Shown in pieces: positions 29,455 to 37,327 of a stretch of 64,000 nucleotides of DNA. The stretch is from NCBI GenBank assembly GCA_945870185.1, contig CAMBRK010000012.1:19876-83875 (forward strand). The letters are read 5' to 3'. The stretch is from Aureispira sp. CCB-QB1. GTDB taxonomy: Bacteria; Bacteroidota; Bacteroidia; Chitinophagales; Saprospiraceae. The stretch's first letter is position 1. Every line of letters starts with the position of its first letter. The position numbers and the translations under genes were made by a program. The notes beneath the pieces are model-generated. The model was not told where the DNA came from and searched no databases. It was given only the letters and a program-made list of their open reading frames with translations.

Positions 29455-29838
29455 TTTTAATCTCCGATAGTAAGCAACCTCGTTGTCCAAAGTCTTGAAT
29501 TTTAGGATCCCATATCCCACGGTCTCATGACCGCCAACAGCTATCCATGTTCTTGGCCTTTTAATCTCCGATTGAAAGCAACCCTTTGTGCCCTATAATG
29601 CTTCAGCGTAAATTTCTTAGTTCCCTTAGTGAATTCTTTGTGCTCTCTAACGCTAAAGCGTCACAAGAGTGGTTAATCAAATAAACATAAAACCTTCGTG
29701 CCTTTGAGCCTTTATCGCTAAAGCGCCCAAAAACCCCGTTGTCCATAGTCTAAGATTTTAGGACCCATATCCACCGGTCTCCAGACCACCACTAACAGCA
29801 ATTCATGTTCCTGGCCTTTTAATCTTCGATTGAAAGCT
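29455..29838. repeat. Palindromic repeat cluster at the left edge of the BREX island, with a ~100-bp direct repeat
   Basis: A unit of about 100 bp occurs twice in direct orientation (29481-29580 and 29737-29837) with scattered differences. Each copy contains GTTGTCC, a GGATCCCATATCCC-like or GGACCCATATCC-like core, a GGTCT/GACC palindrome, CATGTTC and the AATCTCCGATTGAAAG palindrome (AATCTTCGATTGAAAG in the second copy). A further partial AATCTCCGAT copy lies at 29459. ACGCTAAAGCGT, also a palindrome, lies between the copies. The core and order match the modules between the defence genes at 41.0, 44.5 and 46.6 kb. Confidence 0.75.
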
Positions 29839-29855
29839 TAAAACTAATCTTTTGT

Positions 29856-30878
29856 TTAATATCTTTTTTGGTTAACTTTATACCTCCCCACCATCCCCTC
29901 ACATCTCCCCCCAATCTTCTCCCTCAACCACACAGGCCCCACAACTTCCACATGCTCGCCGAATCCTAAGATAACCGCTTCCATTTCATAATTGGGGATC
30001 ACTTCTATGGTTATGAGCATGCTTTCATCTGATTCTTCCAGTATTTGTTGACTGATATGAATAGGTTTAGTCTTAATGTAATTTTTTTGTCTGCCATAAA
30101 CTCGGAGAGATATAGTTTCTTTTACTTTGGTAGGGTCTTTGGAAACGCCAATAATATCTTTCAGGTAATCAGTAATTTTAAAAGTATCTGATACCTGGTA
30201 TGGCTGCAATGATTTTGTAACTTCCTTGATACGATCGAGTGCAAGATTTGTAATCTGTTCAAGTTTATGGTCCCAGCCTATTAAAAACCATCTATTGTTA
30301 TATTCTTTCAATATATACGGACTGATGATGACAATGTAGCCTTCCTGCTCAAAAGGTTGATAGTTAACTTGTAATGCAACTTTAGATTTTATAGAGTCAT
30401 AAATTGACGATACCCATTGTTGGCCAGCTTCATTTAGGCTATGCTCAAATACCATAACAGGCTCAGTAGACGATGTGTTTGTGATATTATATGTTTCTTC
30501 CAATCGCGATATAACACTATCCATACCCTTGAACTGTTCTTTGCCACTGATCTGTTTAAGGGTTCCTAATACATCCTTTAGTACTTCTAGATCACTCTTC
30601 CCTAAGGTAATATTAAAGATGGAGAATTTATCGTGCTCATAATGATATCCTAGCTCATTGGTTCTATGTATGGGCGCATTAAATCCTTCTACATCATCTT
30701 TCATAAACTTCAGATCATCGTAAATGGTGCGCTCACTTACAGATCTCTTTTCACCTGTTGATGCCAATTCTTTGTTGACTGCGTGAATCAAATCAGCAAG
30801 GTGATACACCTTTTCTTTACTTCTTAAACATTTATCTAGTACCCGAAATCTCAATATGGCATTTAGGTTAGAAGGCAT
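29856..30878 (-). CDS. WYL-domain transcriptional regulator, divergent from the BREX locus
   Basis: About 340 aa from the ATG at 30878 (MPSNLN). The longer ORF from 30947 begins upstream of the predicted promoter, so it is not used. An N-terminal helix-turn-helix region (about 1-75, RFRVLDKCLR ... SERTIYDDLKFM) is followed by a WYL domain (about 150-235) with SPYILKEYNNRWFLIGW and the downstream LALDRIKEV, then a C-terminal WCX-like region. WYL proteins sense nucleotide-type ligands and often control defence islands; BrxR is the BREX example. The divergent position fits a BrxR-like role, but orthology is inferred. Confidence 0.8.
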   Translation of the reverse strand: MPSNLNAILRFRVLDKCLRSKEKVYHLADLIHAVNKELASTGEKRSVSERTIYDDLKFMKDDVEGFNAPIHRTNELGYHYEHDKFSIFNITLGKSDLEVLKDVLGTLKQISGKEQFKGMDSVISRLEETYNITNTSSTEPVMVFEHSLNEAGQQWVSSIYDSIKSKVALQVNYQPFEQEGYIVIISPYILKEYNNRWFLIGWDHKLEQITNLALDRIKEVTKSLQPYQVSDTFKITDYLKDIIGVSKDPTKVKETISLRVYGRQKNYIKTKPIHISQQILEESDESMLITIEVIPNYEMEAVILGFGEHVEVVGPVWLREKIGGRCEGMVGRYKVNQKRY

Positions 30879-30895
30879 CTCATTATTTTTTTTTG

Positions 30896-30927
30896 CAAAA
30901 GTATAAATATTTCTTATCACCTGCAAA
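30896..30927 (-). promoter_or_regulatory. Promoter of the WYL regulator
   Basis: On the minus strand, TTTG (30927-30924) and TACTTTTG (30903-30896) are separated by 20 bases, an exact fit to the Bacteroidota consensus. The transcription start would fall near 30889, about ten bases before the ATG at 30878. Confidence 0.65.
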
Positions 30928-30946
30928 TAGGGCGCAGTCTTGCACA

Positions 30947-30954
30947 TATCTTTG
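30947..30954 (+). promoter_or_regulatory. -7 box of the DUF2779 nuclease gene
   Basis: TATCTTTG on the plus strand lies 25 bases before the ATG at 30979. It faces the WYL promoter across less than 50 bases. The interval holds several TTGCA/TGCAA half-sites, which could be the regulator's operator. Confidence 0.45.
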
Positions 30955-30978
30955 TTGCATAATCAATATCAATCCACC

Positions 30979-32445
30979 ATGACCATTACAAAAACAGACT
31001 TTATGGCTTTCAGAAACTGTGCTTCCGATTTCTGGATGAAAAAACATAAACCAGAACTTTTTGAAAATATAATACCATCAGATTTCGAGCAGCAGCTCAT
31101 TGAGCAAGGTTACGAAGTGGAGATGTTAGCGCAGAAACTTTTTCCCGAAGGTGTAGATGCTAAAAATATGAAACAGCAAGAACCAGCTTTTTTTCTGGGC
31201 ACAGCAGACACGATACTGTTTCAACCAACTTTCGCAGCTGCCAATCTCCAGACTAGAGTAGATATCCTAAAAGTAGCCGAAGATGGCCTACACATCTACG
31301 AAGTAAAAGGATCCACGAATAAAGACAAACCAAAAAATGATAACCTTTGGGATGCAGGATTCCAAAAGGAAGTAATAGAAAGAGTAGGACACAAAGTTTC
31401 CAAAGTATTTCTTGTAGAACTAAATAAGGAATTCATTAAAGATGGTCCCATCCATCCGAATGATATTTTCACCATTACAGATGTAAGTCAGGAAATCATA
31501 GATAACAACATAGAAGTAAAGATGGAGATTGACAATGCTCAAAAAAGACTATCAGACCTGACACAGCCGGCTTCTTGTGATTGTTACTACAAGATTAGAA
31601 AAAATCATTGCAACAGTTTCTCCCATTTCTATACCCTGCCTCATTATACTGTGCATGATATCACCCGAATAACCAAAACCAAAATTGCTAAGTTTCAGGC
31701 AGCTGGCGTAGAGTCTATAGATGATATCACCCAATATGACTTACTAACAGACATCCAACTCAATCAAGTGGCTACCCATCAGAAAGACGAAGTTATCATT
31801 CGGCACCAACAAATAAAGGAAGTGATAGCACAATTAGAATACCCTCTATACTTTTTAGACTACGAGACATATCCGGCTGCTATTCCAGTATTTAATGGTT
31901 GTTTTCCATATCAACAAGTAACCTTTCAGTACTCGCTTCACATCCAGAATGAGCCAGGTGGACCACTAGAGCACCGTGAATACTTACATACCGAAGCCAC
32001 TTTACCATTAAGAAGTATTGCTGCATCGCTCAGAAAGGATATCGGTGACAGTGGCTCTGTGATTGTATGGAACCAATCTTTTGAAGGGGGCAGAAACAAT
32101 GAACTTGCTACTGCTCTGCCTGAAATGGAAGATTTTCTCCTTGGTTTAAATGGTCGGTTCTTTGACTTAATGAAAATATTTTCAAATCAGTTGTATGTCC
32201 ACAAAGCATTCAAAGGTAAGACCTCCATCAAGAAAGTACCACCCGTTTTGTGCCCTGAATTATCCTATGAAGGATTAGGTATCAGAGACGGTGGTGCAGC
32301 TTGCAATGGATGGAAAATGATGATTTTTGACGATATCTCACCTGATCAAAAGCAATTGGTCGCCCAAGATCTTTTGGCCTATTGTAAATTAGATACTTAT
32401 GCTATGGTCAGGATCCTTTCTGTAATTCAAGAAAAAATTTCATAA
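30979..32445 (+). CDS. DUF2779 protein with two nuclease-like domains
   Basis: 488 aa from the ATG at 30979 (MTITKTDF); the ORF is open from 30940, but that start lies before the predicted promoter. The N-terminal half resembles a RecB/Cas4-type PD-(D/E)XK nuclease: Asp95 in RVDIL and Glu108-Val-Lys110 in YEVKGS, plus several Cys (Cys11; CDCYYKIRKNHC at about 198-209) that could hold an Fe-S cluster. The C-terminal half is the DUF2779 domain with an RNase H-like DEDD pattern (Asp294 and Glu296 in LDYET, later VIVWNQ and CKLDTYAMV). It probably cleaves or trims nucleic acid. It lies between the WYL regulator and brxA, which makes a defence role likely. The activity is not demonstrated. Confidence 0.8.
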   Translation: MTITKTDFMAFRNCASDFWMKKHKPELFENIIPSDFEQQLIEQGYEVEMLAQKLFPEGVDAKNMKQQEPAFFLGTADTILFQPTFAAANLQTRVDILKVAEDGLHIYEVKGSTNKDKPKNDNLWDAGFQKEVIERVGHKVSKVFLVELNKEFIKDGPIHPNDIFTITDVSQEIIDNNIEVKMEIDNAQKRLSDLTQPASCDCYYKIRKNHCNSFSHFYTLPHYTVHDITRITKTKIAKFQAAGVESIDDITQYDLLTDIQLNQVATHQKDEVIIRHQQIKEVIAQLEYPLYFLDYETYPAAIPVFNGCFPYQQVTFQYSLHIQNEPGGPLEHREYLHTEATLPLRSIAASLRKDIGDSGSVIVWNQSFEGGRNNELATALPEMEDFLLGLNGRFFDLMKIFSNQLYVHKAFKGKTSIKKVPPVLCPELSYEGLGIRDGGAACNGWKMMIFDDISPDQKQLVAQDLLAYCKLDTYAMVRILSVIQEKIS

Positions 32446-32498
32446 TCTTAGAAATGTAACTTAGGGCAGTTGTATTTCACCACTAATTGCATCACAAC

Positions 32499-32531
32499 TT
32501 TGTTACTATAGCCAAGATTTTACTAACTTTG
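32499..32531 (+). promoter_or_regulatory. Promoter of the BREX operon
   Basis: TTTG (32499-32502) and TAACTTTG (32524-32531) are 21 bases apart and precede the brxA ATG by 20 bases. This fits the Bacteroidota promoter consensus and suggests that brxA-brxB-brxC-pglX is transcribed separately from the DUF2779 gene. Confidence 0.6.
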
Positions 32532-32551
32532 CTTTTTTATCAGTATTACCG

Positions 32552-33148
32552 ATGCATACCTCTACTCTGACATATTCCTTCTCTATAACCAAGGGAGCGC
32601 TCTTCTTTCAGGAAGCTTGTCTTGTATTTCAGCACTATGATGCCAGCACCATATTTGACACAAAGTCAAAAATGTCATTTGACTTTTTACCGCAAAACTC
32701 CGAAACTTCAAGGAGATCCATTGGACAAGAAATTGTGAAACGGGTGAGGAGTACAGAATGGCCAGATTTGTGGACACTTTTCAATGACCTTCAAGAAAAA
32801 GACCAGCGTCTGATCTTATTTTATGCTATCTGTTGTCATTACGCATTTGTGCAGGATTTTATGATAGAAGTCTATCACAAAAAATGGCTCAATATGGATG
32901 TTGATATTTCCAAAGAAGATATTGCTTATTTTATGGAATTGAAGTCCGCTCCACGACCTGAGATTAGCGATATGCAAGATTATACCAAACAGAAAATTGT
33001 ACAAGTGATATTCCGTGCTTTGCAAGAAGCCAATTTAGTGTCAGATGGCAAATTGATAGACCCTATATTTTCACATCAGTTGATTCACCTTTTCAGACAA
33101 AATGGCCAAGTGTGGTTTTTAGAGATAATCCATCAAAACAATCTATGA
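32552..33148 (+). CDS. brxA: BREX protein BrxA (DUF1819)
   Basis: A 198-aa protein of the usual BrxA length, all-helical, with the typical opening (YSFSITKGALFFQEACLV) and a central RxxGQEIVKRV helix. BrxA is a small DNA-binding protein that begins most type 1 BREX operons. Its exact role in restriction is unresolved. The stop overlaps the start of brxB in ATGA (33145-33148), so the two are translationally coupled. The following genes brxB, brxC and pglX stand in canonical order. Confidence 0.85.
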   Translation: MHTSTLTYSFSITKGALFFQEACLVFQHYDASTIFDTKSKMSFDFLPQNSETSRRSIGQEIVKRVRSTEWPDLWTLFNDLQEKDQRLILFYAICCHYAFVQDFMIEVYHKKWLNMDVDISKEDIAYFMELKSAPRPEISDMQDYTKQKIVQVIFRALQEANLVSDGKLIDPIFSHQLIHLFRQNGQVWFLEIIHQNNL

Positions 33149-33747
33149 TACAATTTGACAAAATATTAGATGTTCTCGCTCGTAAAGACTTTCAAGACCC
33201 GTCCACAGGCAATCTTTTTTTTCCAGTGTACATTTACACGTATGACCCTAAAGACGAAGCTTTGTGTAAAGAACAGATACCTGATATGATTAGCCATCTC
33301 TCACGTCCATCCAATCATTTAAATACCCTCCATCTTGATATTTGGAATGAAATCACCACTTTTTTTACGGAGAAAACATTTGGTAAATATACTTTCCTGG
33401 AGTTAATCACCAATAAAGAAAAATCTGGGGAAGACGTCACGCAATGGGTGAGACAGCATTTATTCAATAGTCAAAACGGCTTTTTCGTTTGGTTAAAAAA
33501 TAAAGTAGATGCGTATTACAAGGAAGGAGACCTAAAATACAAACCATACATCATAGTCAATGGATTTACGGAGGCGTTTCCTTATATGCGTCCGGGCGAA
33601 TTCCTAAAAAATACGGAGTATCTCCCTTCAGATTTCAAAATCATCCTGTTTTACCCCGGTAAAGTAGAAGGTGAAAATTTCAAACTCTTCGGAACATTAG
33701 AGAGTGAATCCATTTACAGAGCCAACATCTTGAACAATATGTTTTAA
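33145..33747 (+). CDS. brxB: BREX protein BrxB (DUF1788)
   Basis: 200 aa from the ATG at 33145 (MIQFDKILDVL), which overlaps the brxA stop by four bases; the ORF is open from 33112, but the coupled start fits the family length. The chain shows the DUF1788 pattern: YIYTYDPKDE near the start, KPYIIVNGFTEAFPYMRPGEFL, and the C-terminal FKIILFYPGKVEG strand. BrxB has no known catalytic activity and is required for BREX defence in studied type 1 systems. It lies between brxA and brxC. Confidence 0.87.
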   Translation: MIQFDKILDVLARKDFQDPSTGNLFFPVYIYTYDPKDEALCKEQIPDMISHLSRPSNHLNTLHLDIWNEITTFFTEKTFGKYTFLELITNKEKSGEDVTQWVRQHLFNSQNGFFVWLKNKVDAYYKEGDLKYKPYIIVNGFTEAFPYMRPGEFLKNTEYLPSDFKIILFYPGKVEGENFKLFGTLESESIYRANILNNMF

Positions 33748-33808
33748 AACCATTTTTTATTGTAACCACTTTAACCCAAAATTATAAAAATCCATACATC
33801 CTAAATTT

Positions 33809-36800
33809 ATGAAAATAGAGCAGCTTTTTTCAAAAGACATTTCCAGAAGGGTCAATCCGGCCGTGGTAGCCAATATTGCAGAAAATGAAACCACCCAGCA
33901 AGAAATTGAAGAATACATATTCACGCCAGAAATTACGGTCAATATGTACAAGTTCCTGGCGTCTGTTTTGGTGGACCACCAAGGCAAAACGGGCGTTTGG
34001 ATCAATGGATATTATGGTAGTGGTAAGTCTCACTTCATAAAGTATCTGTATTACTGCCTTTCAGTAGGTAAATATCCTAATGCATTCGAACGATTAGTAT
34101 CTAGCCTGGATGCAATAGACCCATTATCAGGTCCAACCTTGGCCGATATGAATGTATTGAGATCTAAGTTAGCTGTGACAGATATCGATATGTTGCTTTT
34201 CAATATTGACTCAGCAGCATCGCAAGATGGACATGGTTCTAGTCAAGACAAAAGTAGAATTACTAGAATCCTATTCAATAAATTGAATGCCCTACGTGGA
34301 TACAATGATGCAAATATTTCATTGGCGCTATACTTAGAAAAAATATTGGACAAAAAAGGCGTTTTTGAATCTTTCAAAGATAAACTGTTTGCTGACTATG
34401 GCGAACAATGGATAGGCAATCAAAATATGTATGTCCAATCATTCCTAAATGTAGTTTTATCGACAGCAAAATCTTTGGTACCAGAATTTGACGTAGAAAG
34501 CCTTAGAGTCTCTATCACTCAAGATGCTGACACATCTATCGAGTTATTCATCAAGGAATGTCAGGACTTTCTTGCTACCCGTGATGACAATTATCGGTTG
34601 ATCTTTCTGATAGATGAGATGTCTCAATACATTGGGCCCAATACCAATCTATTATTAAACTTGCAGACTATTGTAGAAGAAGTGGGCGAAAAATGCAACA
34701 ATAAAATATGGATTGCATGTACAGCCCAGCAAGAACTACGTGACTTAGTCACGGGTTCAGGGGCAGGGTCAGATGGTTTTGGCAAAATCTTAGGTAGGTT
34801 CGAAACCAAAATTTCACTCCAAAGTACAGATGCGGCGCACATCACCAAGAAGCGTATCCTGGATAAAAACGCTGTTGCCATTGGCGAGTTGGATACTTTT
34901 TTCAAATCCAATAAACAAGCTATCGAAAACCAATTTCACTTTGACAATCACGTGTATGAAAGCTTTGCATCCAAAGAAGATTTTATCCTGACCTATCCAT
35001 TTATACCATATCAGTTTAAGTTGATTTCTGATGTATTTGCATCCTTCTCGCAAGCAGGATATGTAGGTCAAGGAGTCAAAAATACAGAAAGAGCCATCTT
35101 GGGTATTACACATGCCACTGCCAAAGAAAATAAAGATCAAGACGTAGGTTACTTTGTATCATTTGATCGGTTTTTTAATGCACAGCTCAGAGAAAATTTG
35201 ACCCACAATGCCAATCAAATCATTTTTAGAGCTTTTGACTTGAAAGAAGTGAAGGAACATCCATTCTTCCGTAGAGTAGTCCAGGCTTTATTTATGGTAT
35301 CTAGCCTTTCTGACAATTATGCAGTCTCTTTTCCTGCCAATGCAGAAAATCTAGCCATTCTGCTTATGGATAACCTACAGTCATCCAAATCTGACCTGAT
35401 CAGAGAAGTCCAGCCTGTACTAGATTATCTCGAGAAAAACTTTATCATCCAGTTACAAAATGGTAAGTATAGATTCCTATCTGACGAAGAGATTGCAGTA
35501 GCAGAGTTTATCAAAAACCATAATGTCACTTTGGACGATAGGTTAACCTATTTTTGGGACGATTTTATCAAGCCCATATTAAATCCTTCGCTCAGTTTTA
35601 ATTTTAATAACAAAACGATCAAACCACAATACAAGGTCGATGACAAAGAAATCACTGGCAGAAACGATTTTATTGTTCAATTTTGTAACAACTCTACCGA
35701 GTCCGCTACCGACATCTCTATGCGGGCCAATACCTACGACCTTTATATACCGCTCAATATCGAAATCAATAAAGACCAAGCACTAAAAAATGCCATTTTA
35801 GAATATATCAAAACGCAATCCTTTATTGCCACAAGTAGAGGCAACGCTAGTGAAAAGAGACAAAAAGCACTCCAGTCTTTCAAGGATTTTAATACCATCC
35901 GCGGCAATGAAATTAAAGAAAAGCTGAAATTGGCCATGTCTGTGATTCCTATCTTATCAGGCTCGGAAATAAAGCAAGCCACTCAGTTCACAGCAGCGGA
36001 TGTCAAAAAAAGATTCGAAGAAATGGTGGAATGGCACCTGAGTGGTGTATACAAAAAAAATCAGATGTCCGTAGGTTATGCGACCACCACCACAGAATTG
36101 CAAGCAAAAGCTGCTTCATCTTTCCAAGTCTCCAATATACTTACACCCGCTGAAACAGAAGTAGAATCAATGCTCAACTTAGGTATCACAAACCTAGACG
36201 AACTGATCAAAAAAATGGAGAAGATTCCATTTGGCTGGAAAGATATAGCTACGATAGATGTAGTCATGCAGCTGATCAGAAAGAGAGAACGAACGGCAAG
36301 GTACAATAATCTGCCTATATCCATTACGGACTACGCAGCCAAAACGGTCACTGCATCACAACGCTCATTATTCACGATCGAAAAAGAGCAGCAAATGGAC
36401 TGCGCACCGGTCATTTCCCTGATCAACAAATCCTTTGGCAAAATTATAGTCAATACCCACACTACGGATAAATACGAGATGCTTGAATCCTTTAAAACAG
36501 GTATAAAAGACATCTTGACCAATATCAATAAGGTAAAAAATGAATATCCCAATGAGCTGTTTTCTTCTACATTCTTTGATTACCACAAAGTAGTAGCCGA
36601 CCTACACCAAAGTCAATCAGCCGAGATTCTTAGTGAAAAATTATTGGGTTTCCCTACAGGGCTAGCAATTATGAGAGACGATTTTGAGATAGCCCATGAG
36701 TTTGCCCTGTCCCATTATGACAAGTACAAAGAGTTGGGCAACTTTATTCGTGCCAATGCCACTAATCTGAAATCTCTCGAAGGTATAGACCAAGACCTTC

Positions 36801-37267
36801 TGGCAAAAACGGAATCCTTTTTCTCCAGTGATAAAACACCTTGGAACGCTTACCCACAGATCAGACAAGCATGTAGAGAGTTTGAAGCAGCATTATCCAC
36901 AAAAATACAGGCTGTCAAAGCAGACACCATAAAGCTCTACAAAGATGCAGCCGACCGTATCACCTCCATAGCCGCAGAAAGTGGCACACCTACACCATAT
37001 CTGCCTAGTCATGCGCAGTTGGAATCGGAGATCAATAACATCTCAGACATCGCCACTATAAAGCTCAAAGCTAGCGAAGTCAAACGTTTTGAGTCCGACA
37101 TGCTCAAAAAGCTCACACCCGAAGAAAAGGTAACACAGATCAGTCTATCCAAAATCACAGGCACCAAAATTCTAAAATCTAATGACGACATAGACAAATA
37201 CATCTCAGACCTTCGCTCCAAACTCACCAAAGCCATGGAAGATGTCGATAAAATCATCATCAGTTAG
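33809..37267 (+). CDS. brxC: BREX P-loop ATPase BrxC
   Basis: An 1152-aa protein, the usual length for BrxC. Walker A is GYYGSGKSH with Lys73; Walker B is LIFLIDEMSQ with Asp269-Glu270. The N-terminal segment (QLFSKDISRRVNPAV) is typical of the family. The C-terminal half is mostly helical. BrxC is a large AAA-type ATPase that acts with PglX and PglZ in methylation and phage exclusion. It starts 61 bases after brxB and ends 60 bases before pglX, all on one strand. The sequence looks intact. Confidence 0.92.
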   Translation: MKIEQLFSKDISRRVNPAVVANIAENETTQQEIEEYIFTPEITVNMYKFLASVLVDHQGKTGVWINGYYGSGKSHFIKYLYYCLSVGKYPNAFERLVSSLDAIDPLSGPTLADMNVLRSKLAVTDIDMLLFNIDSAASQDGHGSSQDKSRITRILFNKLNALRGYNDANISLALYLEKILDKKGVFESFKDKLFADYGEQWIGNQNMYVQSFLNVVLSTAKSLVPEFDVESLRVSITQDADTSIELFIKECQDFLATRDDNYRLIFLIDEMSQYIGPNTNLLLNLQTIVEEVGEKCNNKIWIACTAQQELRDLVTGSGAGSDGFGKILGRFETKISLQSTDAAHITKKRILDKNAVAIGELDTFFKSNKQAIENQFHFDNHVYESFASKEDFILTYPFIPYQFKLISDVFASFSQAGYVGQGVKNTERAILGITHATAKENKDQDVGYFVSFDRFFNAQLRENLTHNANQIIFRAFDLKEVKEHPFFRRVVQALFMVSSLSDNYAVSFPANAENLAILLMDNLQSSKSDLIREVQPVLDYLEKNFIIQLQNGKYRFLSDEEIAVAEFIKNHNVTLDDRLTYFWDDFIKPILNPSLSFNFNNKTIKPQYKVDDKEITGRNDFIVQFCNNSTESATDISMRANTYDLYIPLNIEINKDQALKNAILEYIKTQSFIATSRGNASEKRQKALQSFKDFNTIRGNEIKEKLKLAMSVIPILSGSEIKQATQFTAADVKKRFEEMVEWHLSGVYKKNQMSVGYATTTTELQAKAASSFQVSNILTPAETEVESMLNLGITNLDELIKKMEKIPFGWKDIATIDVVMQLIRKRERTARYNNLPISITDYAAKTVTASQRSLFTIEKEQQMDCAPVISLINKSFGKIIVNTHTTDKYEMLESFKTGIKDILTNINKVKNEYPNELFSSTFFDYHKVVADLHQSQSAEILSEKLLGFPTGLAIMRDDFEIAHEFALSHYDKYKELGNFIRANATNLKSLEGIDQDLLAKTESFFSSDKTPWNAYPQIRQACREFEAALSTKIQAVKADTIKLYKDAADRITSIAAESGTPTPYLPSHAQLESEINNISDIATIKLKASEVKRFESDMLKKLTPEEKVTQISLSKITGTKILKSNDDIDKYISDLRSKLTKAMEDVDKIIIS

Positions 37268-37327
37268 TATTTAGCAGACATTTCTAAAAGCAAATCCACA
37301 AATCTACAACTCAGCAAATCCGCATTT

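Noticed and set aside
30881..30947. The upstream start (30947) of the WYL regulator.
   Set aside because: It lies upstream of the best promoter match, so the ATG at 30878 is preferred.
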